This document shows, one piece after another, positions 1 through 5,645 of a stretch of DNA of 8,727 nucleotides (the stretch's first letter is position 1; every line of letters starts with the position of its first letter). The notes below the pieces were generated by a model. The model did not search any database. It saw nothing but the letters and a program-made list of their open reading frames with translations, and was not told the origin of the DNA. Origin of the DNA: Methanobacteriota archaeon (GTDB lineage Archaea > Halobacteriota > Methanomicrobia > Methanomicrobiales > Methanoculleaceae); assembly GCA_023457135.1 (NCBI GenBank), contig JAEWMO010000146.1:1-8727 (forward strand). The letters run 5' to 3'. The position numbers and the translations under genes were made by a program.

Positions 1-66
1 CTTACAGAACGTCCGATTAACCGCAAACTGCAACCTCTAGGGGATACTATAGTTGGAGGTATTTAG
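1..66 (+). CDS. Possible C-terminal end of a gene entering from the left (very uncertain)
   Basis: Frame 1 of the + strand is open from the window edge for 21 codons and ends at TAG (64-66), reading ...INRKLQPLGDTIVGGI. All other + frames stop within 40 bases. The codons (CGT, ATT, CTA, ATA, GGA) are AT-rich and unlike the strongly GC-ending codons of every other gene here. If real, it is the tail of a laterally acquired or relaxed gene. Chance openness over 66 bases is quite possible, and I recognise no family. Confidence 0.25.
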   Translation, partial: LTERPINRKLQPLGDTIVGGI

Positions 67-128
67 TAACACATATATATGGACCCCAAGGGTATAAAAA
101 TGTTTTGCTAAATTATAAATATACCATC
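67..128. other. AT-rich intergenic segment
   Basis: This short segment is far richer in A+T than the rest of the window. It contains the 10-bp palindrome CATATATATG (72-81) and TATA-like strings on the + strand (GGTATAAAAATG, 91-102). On the - strand it gives T-rich stretches just beyond the stop of the PHP gene, which could serve as that operon's termination region. No gene is visible. Confidence 0.5.
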
Positions 129-773
129 TCACTTCTGCAGAAGTCGTTTTATGTCCCTGGAGAGCACTTCCCGGGATTCCGCCTCCGTCAGTCCCGCGCC
201 GCACGCAACCGCCCATCGTGCCTCCTTTGACATAAGATCGGAGGGCGCATGCGTATCGGAATCGACGACCAGCCGGCAGCCGGCCTCCCGCGCCACCCGC
301 ACAACGTGGCCGTTGGTCCGGTTGTGGCCCCCGCGTGAGGTGATCTCGAGTGCTATCCCCCGCGCGGCCGCCTCGCGGGCATCCTCCCCCGTGACGAGAC
401 CGGGGTGAGCGAGCACGTCCACGTCATCACACGTGCAGGCGGCGCGGTTGGTCCCCGGCGCCACCGGCTCCACGACCGTCTCCCCGTGGACCACGACGAT
501 ATCGGCACCGCGCCGCTTTGCGTCGCGTGCAAGCGCCGGGATCAGGGAGGGCGGGACGTGGGTGAGCTCCACCCCGACGAGCAGGTCGACACCGTAGCAC
601 CGCGCCGAGTCGCGAACACCGCCCACCGCCTCCACCAGGCGGGCAAGGTTCGAGGCGTCCGCGTGGTCCGTGACGGCCAGGGTCTCGTAGCCGAGGACGG
701 CGGCCCGGCGCACGAGCTCGGTCGGGAGGAGTTCGCCGTCGGAGAGGATGGTATGGGTGTGCAGGTCGTACAT
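129..773 (-). CDS. PHP-domain phosphoesterase (histidinol-phosphatase-like)
   Basis: A 214-residue protein of the PHP (polymerase and histidinol phosphatase) superfamily, a metal-dependent phosphoesterase fold. The metal-binding motifs appear in order: H5-T-H7 followed by SDGE (11-14), the TDH motif at 35-37, E69, H96, H123, and D173-T-H175 near the end. The size matches small archaeal PHP proteins labelled 'histidinol phosphate phosphatase domain', but the true substrate cannot be read from sequence, and PHP domains also occur in nucleases and other phosphatases. The frame is open further upstream, but the ATG at 773 is chosen because the conserved HTHT strand begins there, a GGAAGTGA site precedes it, and it lies 2 nt after the SRP19 stop. 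It is therefore very probably co-transcribed and translationally coupled with SRP19. It is presumably cytoplasmic, with no signal peptide. Confidence 0.85.
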   Translation of the reverse strand: MYDLHTHTILSDGELLPTELVRRAAVLGYETLAVTDHADASNLARLVEAVGGVRDSARCYGVDLLVGVELTHVPPSLIPALARDAKRRGADIVVVHGETVVEPVAPGTNRAACTCDDVDVLAHPGLVTGEDAREAAARGIALEITSRGGHNRTNGHVVRVAREAGCRLVVDSDTHAPSDLMSKEARWAVACGAGLTEAESREVLSRDIKRLLQK

Positions 774-775
774 GG

Positions 776-1048
776 TCACTTCCGGCCCGAGAGGCCGCGG
801 GCGACCTTCTTGATCAGGTCTTCCTTGCTGCCTTCCCACTCCACCACGATCCGGCCCTCGCGCTCGGCCCACCGGGCCGGGTGGTGGTGCTCCTCCACCC
901 GGTGGGGGACCTTCATCCGTCGCAGGACAGCCTCGATGGCGGGCATCTCCGGGGATTTTGCGCCGAGGTTCTTCGCGACGCGACGCCCTTCCCGCCGCTG
1001 GAGCGTGGCGTCGAAGTAACAGGGATACAGGATGCGTTCTGCGCTCAT
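776..1048 (-). CDS. srp19: Signal recognition particle protein SRP19
   Basis: A 90-residue protein matching archaeal SRP19 in length and pattern: an N-terminal YPCYFDATLQRREGRRV segment (residues 8-24, the YPxYxD...GRRV signature), a middle region of the KVPHRVEEHHHPARW type, then the GRIVVEW strand and a basic C-terminus. SRP19 binds helices 6 and 8 of the 7S RNA and shapes it for SRP54 binding, so it acts in co-translational targeting of membrane proteins. The ATG at 1048 lies about 27 nt from the centre of a TATA element at 1073-1078, which fits a leaderless or nearly leaderless transcript. No Shine-Dalgarno sequence is visible in the short leader. The next gene, a PHP phosphoesterase, starts 2 nt after its stop. 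Confidence 0.93.
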   Translation of the reverse strand: MSAERILYPCYFDATLQRREGRRVAKNLGAKSPEMPAIEAVLRRMKVPHRVEEHHHPARWAEREGRIVVEWEGSKEDLIKKVARGLSGRK

Positions 1049-1070
1049 TGCCGTAGGGGTTGGGTGTTAA

Positions 1071-1080
1071 CCTATAAACA
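1071..1080. promoter_or_regulatory. Shared TATA element of the divergent srp19/hypB promoters
   Basis: CCTATAAACA reads as TATAAA on the + strand (1073-1078) and as TTTATAGG on the - strand. Its centre (1075.5) is about 27 nt from the hypB ATG (1103) and about 27 nt from the srp19 ATG (1048), the usual archaeal TATA-to-start distance. On the + side, TTAA at 1067-1070 gives a plausible BRE upstream of TATAAA. No other box A is visible in the 54-nt gap, so one TBP site probably serves both genes. Confidence 0.6.
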
Positions 1081-1102
1081 GATCATGATCACAGTACATA
1101 CC

Positions 1103-1750
1103 ATGCACCACATCGACGTCCACGTGGAGAAAGACATCTACGACGTCAACAACCGCATCGCCGATGCCAACGCGAGTCACCTCAAAGGGCACGGCATCCG
1201 GGCGTTCGACCTTCTCGGCGCCATCGGATCGGGGAAGACCGCCCTGATCGTCCGGCTCGCCCCGATGCTCAAGGCGCGGGGGCTCCGCACCGGCGCCATC
1301 GCCGGGGACGTCTATGGCGACGACGACTTCCAGCGGATCGTCGCAGCCGGGGTTCCGGCCTACAACGCGAACACCGGGAAGGAGTGCCATCTCGACGCTC
1401 ACCTCGTCGAGCACGCCATCGAGCACCTGCCGCTCGATGAGATCGACGTCCTCTTCATCGAGAACGTCGGCAACATGGTCTGCCCGACGGACTTCCGGCT
1501 GGGCGCCGAGAAGAGGATCGTCATCGTCAGTTCGACCGAAGGGGACGACGTGGTGAACAAGCACCCGATGATGTTCCGCGGGAGCAACATCGGTGTCATC
1601 AACAAGGTCGACCTCGCCCCATTCGTCGGTGCCGACCTCGATCGGATGGAGCGGGATATGCACCGCTACAACCCGGAGATGAAGGTCTTCCGGACGAATA
1701 TGAAGACCGGGGAAGGGCTCGAGGCGCTGCTCGATGCGATCCTCGCGTGA
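1103..1750 (+). CDS. hypB: HypB, hydrogenase nickel-insertion GTPase
   Basis: A 215-residue SIMIBI-class GTPase that, with HypA, delivers Ni into the active site of [NiFe] hydrogenases. Visible motifs are the P-loop GAIGSGKT (39-46), GDVYGDDD (68-75), ENVGNMVCP (120-128) and NKVD (167-170). The shared metal site is C95-H96 (in TGKECHLDAH) plus C127, the same residues and numbering I recall for the Methanocaldococcus jannaschii HypB metal site. As is usual in archaea, there is no N-terminal cysteine motif or His-rich stretch of the bacterial kind. The start is set at ATG 1103, where homologues begin (MHHIDVHVEKDI) and 27 nt from the TATA box. The in-frame ATG at 1085 lies too close to the box, and the open frame back to 881 overlaps srp19. 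No hypA is adjacent. rps8e follows 105 nt later on the same strand. Confidence 0.95.
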   Translation: MHHIDVHVEKDIYDVNNRIADANASHLKGHGIRAFDLLGAIGSGKTALIVRLAPMLKARGLRTGAIAGDVYGDDDFQRIVAAGVPAYNANTGKECHLDAHLVEHAIEHLPLDEIDVLFIENVGNMVCPTDFRLGAEKRIVIVSSTEGDDVVNKHPMMFRGSNIGVINKVDLAPFVGADLDRMERDMHRYNPEMKVFRTNMKTGEGLEALLDAILA

Positions 1751-1758
1751 TCAGCAGG

Positions 1759-1767
1759 GTTAAATAT
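1759..1767 (+). promoter_or_regulatory. Probable rps8e promoter (TATA box)
   Basis: GTTAAATAT sits 9 nt after the hypB stop and is the best box A in the 105-nt hypB-rps8e gap. A start about 25 nt downstream would leave a leader of roughly 65 nt. That leader contains the near-palindrome ATCCCCTGGGGT (1809-1820) and a GGTGGTCA ribosome-binding site (1847-1854) just before the ATG. A second AT-rich string, AGTATATTT (1838-1846), is too near the ATG to be a promoter for it. Confidence 0.4.
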
Positions 1768-1855
1768 CCCGGTCTCGAATAGTTATAGCACTTTAACGAG
1801 AGATCGCTATCCCCTGGGGTACCGCGTCCTCAGCAGAGTATATTTCGGTGGTCAC

Positions 1856-2233
1856 ATGCAGTGGCAAGGAAGATCAGTACGGAAGCCCTCCGGCGGGCGC
1901 TACCACACCTCCCGGGGCAAGATGAGAGCGGAGATCGGCAGAGCTCCCGCAGAGACGCACATCGGTGAAGAACGCAAGAAGATCGTCCGCACCTTCGGGG
2001 GCAACCAGAAGGTCCGGGCGCTCCGGCTCGATTTCGCGACGGTCGCAGACCCCGCGAAGGGCACGACCCAGAAGGTCAAGATCGAGACGGTCGAGGCGAA
2101 CAGCGCGAACCCCAACTACGTCCGGCGGAACCTCCTCACGAAGGGCGCCATCATCAGGACCGAGCTTGGCCGCGCGCGGATCGTCAGCAGACCCAGCCAG
2201 GACGGCGTCGTCAACGCTGTCCTGATCGCATAA
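1856..2233 (+). CDS. rps8e: 30S ribosomal protein S8e
   Basis: A 125-residue archaeal/eukaryotic-type small-subunit protein, full length for archaeal S8e. The family signatures are clear: WQGRSVRKPSGGRYHTSRGK at the N-terminus, RTFGGNQKVRAL in the middle, then NPNYVRRNLLTKGAIIRTEL and the C-terminal SRPSQDGVVNAVLIA. It binds 16S rRNA and has no bacterial counterpart. The ATG at 1856 is preceded by GGTGGTCA, a close match to the GGTGATC part of the archaeal ribosome-binding consensus. It is transcribed in the direction of hypB but probably from its own promoter. A T6 run begins 6 nt after the stop, and the gene converges on the DsrE-like reading frame, leaving only 10 nt between stops. Confidence 0.97.
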   Translation: MQWQGRSVRKPSGGRYHTSRGKMRAEIGRAPAETHIGEERKKIVRTFGGNQKVRALRLDFATVADPAKGTTQKVKIETVEANSANPNYVRRNLLTKGAIIRTELGRARIVSRPSQDGVVNAVLIA

Positions 2234-2238
2234 TACTC

Positions 2239-2244
2239 TTTTTT
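2239..2244 (+). terminator. Oligo-T terminator after rps8e
   Basis: TTTTTT, preceded by TACTC, starts 6 nt after the rps8e stop codon. Archaeal RNA polymerase commonly stops at such T-runs without a hairpin, and none is visible here. Confidence 0.55.
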
Positions 2245-2498
2245 CACGGCCCGAGGGAACACCAGCCTTCGGCCTGCCTGACAACCAGTTCTACGATCGC
2301 AGACAGGACGGTCCCGATATACACGGGAAGATCGCTACGCGGGATACCCCGGGAGCGGAGGGTGTTCTCGCAGACGATGAACCGGACGCCGCGCTCCGCG
2401 AGCTCTTCCAGGAGCGCCGTATGAGAGGTGCCGGTGCGGAGCCCCTCGACCCCGCCGGCATGGGCGACCACCTCGGCCTCGACGCCGTCATATCGCCG
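2244..2498 (-). pseudogene. DsrE/DsrF-family protein lacking its N-terminal third
   Basis: The frame reads DGVEAEVVAHAGGVEGLRTG, then ALLEELAERGVRFIVCENTLRSRGI, then ELVVRQAEGWCSLGP at the end. This is the second half of the DsrE fold: strand 2, helix 2, strand 3 with the conserved Cys, and the typical ELxxRQAEG tail. The first strand and helix (about 30-35 residues of the usual 110 or so) are missing. The frame is closed at TGA (2501-2499), inside the end of the upstream metallophosphoesterase gene, and holds no ATG; the only near start is GTG at 2471, giving 75 residues. An ATG at 2491, overlapping the upstream stop as ATGA, is in the wrong frame. I read it as a 5'-deleted remnant, though expression from GTG 2471 cannot be excluded. 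Intact DsrE proteins handle or relay sulfur through cysteines. Confidence 0.7.
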
Positions 2499-3927
2499 TC
2501 ACGCTCCCGCGGAGTTCCGCGCTCACGGGACCCTTCGCGAGGTAGCGTTCGAGCGCCTCGATCGCATGAACGTCGAGGTTCTCCCGGTTCGTTCCGTACT
2601 TCGGCGGCACGCCCTGGCCGGTGACGAACGCGGCGCGGTAGACGGCGTCAGGGTCGTGCCTCCGCCCCCCCGCAAAGAACTCCTGGATCCGGAGACCGGG
2701 CGCGTTCTCGAGCCTGCAGTAGAGTTTGATCCCCATGCACCGCTTCACGTAGCCCCCCATCTGCTGGTAGGGGTCGCGGGCAAACGTCCGCTCCAGGTTC
2801 TCCTCCATCATCGCCCGGAGGTCCCGGCCCGTGATCTCGACCGTCGAGACAGGAGGATTGACCGGGATGATGTTCCAGAGATCGTTTGCCGTCACCGGGC
2901 CCGGCGGCACCGGGGCACCGTAGCGCCAGCCGTTCGAGAACGCCATCTCGGCGTCCGTGGCATCCAGGATCGCCTGCAGGAGGAGGTTGTCCATCGTGGC
3001 CTCAAGGACCGTGGTCCGCGAGAGCCCCGTCCGGGTCTCCCCGACGACCCGCGAGAGACGCTCGCGGTGCGGGTCCACGGCCTCCGCGACCTGGTCTTCG
3101 ACTTCCGGGTCGGGCCGGATCTCCTCGCCGACGATGATCAGTTCGTGGGAGAAGCGCTTCACCCGCCGGTTCTCGACCGTCAGATCGAGCCGGCCGAGGA
3201 AGGAGCCGTGGCAGCCGGACTGGATGATGATCGTGTCGTTGACGATTGCAGGCTCAAAGAGGCGGTTGTGGGTGTGCCCGGAGAGGAGGACGTCGATCCC
3301 GTCCACCTCCCCGGCGAGTTTCACCTCCTGCGGGAAACCGAGGTGCGAGACCACCACGACGAGGTCCACCCCTTCCTCGTCGCGGAGCCGGGCGATATGC
3401 CCCGGAAGTTCCTCATTCCCCAGGGTGAAGTGGATCCCCTCCGAGAAGGACTCCGGCATCACCTTGTCGATGATGGTGGCCGCGATCCCGATGACACCCA
3501 CCTGGAGGTCGTCGGTCTCGCAGACGGTATACGGCGGAAAGACGAGATCGCCGGTCGCATCGTCGTAGCAGTTGACGGCGAGCATCGGGTAGTCGAGGCT
3601 GCGGGCCACCCTCCTGAACTGCTCCGGGCCGTAGGCGAACTCCCAGTGGGCGGTCATGCCGTCGAGGCGGAGGGCGTTCAGGACCGGAACGAGCGCCTCG
3701 CCCTTCGACTGGACGGCGGGGTAGGTCCCGTGGATGGTGTCGCCGCAGTCAAACGCAAGCACCCTCTCGCCCCGTGTCTCCCGTATCCCGTCAAGGAGTG
3801 CCGCTATCCGGGCATACCCGCCGGCAATCCGGTATTCCGGCAGACCCGCGGTGTAGAAGAGTTCCTGGTGCGGCTCCAGGTAACCGTGCGAATCGTTCAT
3901 CTGCACGAGGGTGAGGTGATCGGTCAT
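2488..3927 (-). CDS. SoxB-like metallophosphoesterase / 5'-nucleotidase family protein
   Basis: A 479-residue protein with an N-terminal calcineurin-type metallophosphoesterase domain (about 1-265) and a C-terminal 5'-nucleotidase domain (about 285-475). Dinuclear-metal motifs: NDSHG (D12, H14), DCGD (D63), VVSHLG (H195) and LLSGHTHN (H218, H220). In place of the canonical GNHE, motif III reads AHWEFAYG (93-100), and the C-terminal domain has a DPYQQMGG stretch (385-392); both recall, from memory, the SoxB thiosulfohydrolase branch rather than ordinary 5'-nucleotidases. There is no signal peptide, so it is probably cytoplasmic, unlike periplasmic SoxB. ATG 3927 is chosen over the open frame to TTG 3954, because the TATA-like box lies on that TTG and the conserved first strand starts at the ATG. 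The substrate is unknown: nucleotide, other phosphoester, or a sulfur ester. The DsrE-like sequence follows directly. Confidence 0.88.
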   Translation of the reverse strand: MTDHLTLVQMNDSHGYLEPHQELFYTAGLPEYRIAGGYARIAALLDGIRETRGERVLAFDCGDTIHGTYPAVQSKGEALVPVLNALRLDGMTAHWEFAYGPEQFRRVARSLDYPMLAVNCYDDATGDLVFPPYTVCETDDLQVGVIGIAATIIDKVMPESFSEGIHFTLGNEELPGHIARLRDEEGVDLVVVVSHLGFPQEVKLAGEVDGIDVLLSGHTHNRLFEPAIVNDTIIIQSGCHGSFLGRLDLTVENRRVKRFSHELIIVGEEIRPDPEVEDQVAEAVDPHRERLSRVVGETRTGLSRTTVLEATMDNLLLQAILDATDAEMAFSNGWRYGAPVPPGPVTANDLWNIIPVNPPVSTVEITGRDLRAMMEENLERTFARDPYQQMGGYVKRCMGIKLYCRLENAPGLRIQEFFAGGRRHDPDAVYRAAFVTGQGVPPKYGTNRENLDVHAIEALERYLAKGPVSAELRGSVTAI

Positions 3928-3949
3928 GGGTGCCGGGAGGACCGGGCAT

Positions 3950-3962
3950 GCCAAAAACCTTT
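3950..3962 (-). promoter_or_regulatory. Candidate TATA/BRE of the SoxB-like gene
   Basis: Read on the - strand, AAAGGTTTTTGGC places a T-rich box about 27 nt before the ATG at 3927, preceded by a purine-rich BRE-like AAAGG. The spacing matches the other leaderless-type promoters in the window. The box is a weak match to TTTATA. Confidence 0.35.
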
Positions 3963-3982
3963 GCGCCCCGGCGGGATCATAT

Positions 3983-3992
3983 CCTTTTTACG
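3983..3992 (+). promoter_or_regulatory. Candidate TATA box of the 4016 gene
   Basis: CCTTTTTACG is centred about 28 nt before ATG 4016, giving an essentially leaderless transcript. It is about 30 bp from the opposing box of the SoxB-like gene, so the two divergent promoters are adjacent rather than shared. Confidence 0.4.
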
Positions 3993-4015
3993 TTCCGCAG
4001 ACCTCAGTTCTAGTG

Positions 4016-4438
4016 ATGCGCAGGATATACCACCGTTTCCCCCAATCCATCGATCTCGACTTCGAGCTCGCCCGGTCGTTCCAGGAGGTCCTTGCCTGCA
4101 TGGCCCGGATGCACGATACCCATACGACCGACAGGGGCCCGGACGGCCTCGTCAAGGAGCGGATCGTCCTCCAGGTCGCTGACGGCCGGACGCAGTTCCA
4201 GGACCTCGATATCGCGCTCTCGCATGCCGGCGCCGTCACCGAGGTGGCGGACTTCCGGGTCGGCCTGCAGAGGACGCTCCTCACCCCCGACAAACGGCTG
4301 CCGGTCTCTGAGAACGTCTTCTTCCTCCGGCTTGTCGATAAAGGGCCGGTGACGGAGTGTTACGTGGCCAAAGAGAACCGCCTCGGCGACCTGGACGCGA
4401 TGGACCTGCGAAGAATGCTCAAGGGTGCCTGCGAGTGA
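4016..4438 (+). CDS. Conserved-looking protein of unknown function (140 aa)
   Basis: I do not recognise this family. The 140-residue product has no signal peptide or membrane segment, no cysteine cluster, and a balanced charge. It has an N-terminal helix-prone part (SIDLDFELARSFQEVLACMA, about residues 10-29), a central strand-rich part with VKERIVLQVADG and FQDLDIALSHAG, and an ENVFFLRLVDKGPVTECYVAKEN segment that looks like a beta-meander. Codon use is GC-ending like its neighbours, which supports real coding. The frame is open back to 3926, but ATG 4016 is chosen because it lies about 28 nt from a TATA-like box; the GTG at 4013 is a possible alternative. Its stop overlaps the next start as GTGA, so it and the DUF2240 gene are translationally coupled and probably act together. 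Product function is not inferable. Confidence 0.8.
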   Translation: MRRIYHRFPQSIDLDFELARSFQEVLACMARMHDTHTTDRGPDGLVKERIVLQVADGRTQFQDLDIALSHAGAVTEVADFRVGLQRTLLTPDKRLPVSENVFFLRLVDKGPVTECYVAKENRLGDLDAMDLRRMLKGACE

Positions 4439-4899
4439 GCGTCAGGATTGCGGTTGCGGCGCCGTTCAAGCACATGCGCAAAGAACGGCTCCAGAGGAGC
4501 GAGTTCGTCTTCTACATCGCCATCGACCGGAAGTGGATGAACAAGGAGCAGGCGAACCAGCTCCTGGAACGGGCGATCTCGGAGGGGCTTGTCGGGGTGG
4601 ACGGGGGATCCATCCGGCCGCTCTTTGATATCGCTGAGGTCTCGATCCCGCTCGGCTTCAAACCCACCTCCGAGGTCCTCGCGGCCGAGAACCCCTACGA
4701 GGACCTGATCGGGCGGGTCGCCGCCGCGACGGGAAAATCGCCGCAGGAGGTCTTCGCGGAGCTCCACCGGGTCGTGGCCGACCACTTCGACGGCAACCTC
4801 CGGGCGGAGGCGGCGGCCGTCATCCTCGCAAAAAAGTACGGCGTGGCGTTCGAGGACAAACTGCCCGCCCTGGAACGGTCGGTCGCGAAGGCACGGTAA
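4435..4899 (+). CDS. DUF2240 family protein
   Basis: A 154-residue protein that I match to the archaeal DUF2240 family by its N-terminal pattern: AVAAPFKHMRKERLQRSEF, then DRKWMNKEQANQLLERAISEGLV and a GFKPTSEVL segment. The middle resembles a winged-helix-like unit (helix, MNKEQANQLLERAISEGLV, then strand VDGGSIRPLF). The C-terminal 70 residues are mostly helical and rich in alanine. No function is established for the family to my knowledge; nucleic-acid or protein binding is only a guess from the fold pattern. The start is GTG 4435, which overlaps the previous stop (GTGA) and has AAGGGTG 7 nt upstream. The open frame back to 4357 would overlap the upstream gene heavily. The gene ends in TAA, followed by a hairpin and T6. 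Confidence 0.8.
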   Translation: MSVRIAVAAPFKHMRKERLQRSEFVFYIAIDRKWMNKEQANQLLERAISEGLVGVDGGSIRPLFDIAEVSIPLGFKPTSEVLAAENPYEDLIGRVAAATGKSPQEVFAELHRVVADHFDGNLRAEAAAVILAKKYGVAFEDKLPALERSVAKAR

Positions 4900-4905
4900 G
4901 GAGAA

Positions 4906-4934
4906 GGGATGCCGGGCAGGAGCGGCCCGGAACG
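4906..4934. repeat. Dispersed hairpin repeat, copy 1
   Basis: GGGATGCCGGGC, a 7-nt spacer, then GCCCGGAACG. The same two blocks occur at 7534-7558 with a 3-nt spacer. Both copies are intergenic and can fold into a 6-bp stem. Confidence 0.4.
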
Positions 4935-4941
4935 ATTTTTT
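4912..4941 (+). terminator. Hairpin plus T6 terminator after the DUF2240 gene
   Basis: CCGGGC (4912-4917) pairs with GCCCGG (4925-4930) across a 7-nt loop, followed after 5 nt by TTTTTT (4936-4941), 13-42 nt after the stop codon. It looks like a bacterial intrinsic terminator. In archaea the T-run is the active part. The hairpin arms and flanks recur at 7534-7558. Confidence 0.55.
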
Positions 4942-4989
4942 GGCATATCCAGGATGCGGTTGCCCGACGCTCAGGGAACCCTGGTGAGG

Positions 4990-5012
4990 CCGGCAGCACC
5001 GGCTCCTGCCGG
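4990..5012. repeat. Inverted repeat, 7-bp stem
   Basis: CCGGCAG (4990-4996) and CTGCCGG (5006-5012) are perfect inverted copies with a 9-nt loop. They lie in the convergent gap between the DUF2240 gene and rps6e, a usual place for 3'-end structures. Confidence 0.4.
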
Positions 5013-5030
5013 AGGCTGACTTCCCCGTAA

Positions 5031-5083
5031 CCGGGATGAAGCTGCATACGAGATCATCCCGGAAGAACGGATCAGAAGAAAAA
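5031..5083 (-). terminator. 3' end structure of rps6e: T5 run and 9-bp hairpin
   Basis: Read on the - strand, TTTTT (5083-5079) follows the rps6e stop by 10 nt. Beyond it lies a perfect 9-bp inverted repeat, CCGGGATGA (5031-5039) with TCATCCCGG (5054-5062), and a 14-nt loop. The T-run is the likely termination point. The hairpin would either be transcribed when the polymerase reads through or protect the 3' end. Confidence 0.45.
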
Positions 5084-5093
5084 TGGATGCTGA

Positions 5094-5492
5094 TTATTCA
5101 GCAGCTGCTTCGGGCTGTCCGAAGTATTCAGATAAGGGTTTTGCACCGCTCTGCTTCACGACGGCGTTGATCTGGACAAAGTCGGCGCTGATCTCGTTGC
5201 CACGCACCGACTTCCTGCGGCGTTCCCCGTCCATGACGGGGTGGAACCCGACGCCCTCGGAGAGGAGAAGTCTCCTCCGTGCAGGTCCGGGGAGGTCGCG
5301 GCGGGCCGGGATACCGGTCCTGTCCGTACCGCCGGTGAGCTTGATCGTGTAGCCTGCAAGACCGAGGATGCCCCCGTCGATCTCGTCACCGATGCGCTTG
5401 CCGATGAGGGCTCTGGCGGCCGGGTCGGCTGCATCAACTTTGTATGAACGCCCGGTCTCGGGATCTGAGAGGATGATTTTGAAATCCACCAT
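5094..5492 (-). CDS. rps6e: 30S ribosomal protein S6e
   Basis: A 132-residue archaeal S6e, a small-subunit protein shared with eukaryotes and absent from bacteria. Recognised by VDFKIILSDPETGRSYKVD at the start, the GKRIGDEIDGGILGLAGYTIKLTGGTDRTG core, and RRKSVRGNEISADFVQIN near the end. It lacks the long phosphorylated tail of eukaryotic S6. Length is normal for archaea; the last residues (PEAAAE) are acidic and variable. ATG 5492 is chosen over the ATG 10 codons upstream, because AAGGAG lies 9 nt before it and the family begins MVDF/MAxF. A TATA box at 5536-5543 gives a leader of about 20 nt. It lies 153 nt downstream of infB on the same strand, a neighbour pairing often seen in archaea, but with its own promoter here. 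Confidence 0.97.
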   Translation of the reverse strand: MVDFKIILSDPETGRSYKVDAADPAARALIGKRIGDEIDGGILGLAGYTIKLTGGTDRTGIPARRDLPGPARRRLLLSEGVGFHPVMDGERRRKSVRGNEISADFVQINAVVKQSGAKPLSEYFGQPEAAAE

Positions 5493-5498
5493 ATGACG

Positions 5499-5543
5499 AC
5501 TCCTTCGAAAGTATCTATACAATTTGATAATATGGTATTAAAA
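5499..5543 (-). promoter_or_regulatory. rps6e promoter and ribosome-binding site
   Basis: On the - strand, TTTTAATA (5543-5536) is a good box A, with an expected start near 5513. The leader then contains GAAGGAG just before ATG 5492, a strong anti-Shine-Dalgarno match. This promoter lies in the 153-nt gap after infB and would allow S6e to be made independently of infB. Confidence 0.6.
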
Positions 5544-5645
5544 GCCTGCCTCCACGGGCCAGGGGCCGGGAGCCGGATCTCCGGGACCATCGGGCCCGGT
5601 GAAGGCCATGATCCACGAGATCCGGGGCAGGAGAACGCGGGAGGG

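Noticed and set aside
881..1102. N-terminal extension of hypB by 74 residues
   Set aside because: It overlaps srp19 on the other strand, crosses the promoter, and homologues begin at MHHIDVHVEKD; the metal-site numbering also fits the shorter form.
1838..1846. AGTATATTT as an rps8e TATA box
   Set aside because: It is only about 14 nt from the ATG, too close for a start site upstream of the codon.
2291..2491. 66-codon frame beginning at the ATGA overlap after the SoxB-like gene
   Set aside because: The translation is Ser/Arg/Pro-rich shadow sequence, while the neighbouring frame shows clear DsrE conservation.
2428..4182. A 584-codon + strand open frame antisense to the SoxB-like gene
   Set aside because: It is a shadow produced by the GC-rich third positions of the - strand gene, which has full catalytic motifs; its own translation is Arg/Asp/Pro-rich with no family pattern.
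4820..5047. 75-codon - strand frame across the DUF2240/rps6e gap
   Set aside because: It overlaps the DUF2240 gene end, crosses the terminator hairpin and 7-bp inverted repeat, and shows no conserved pattern.
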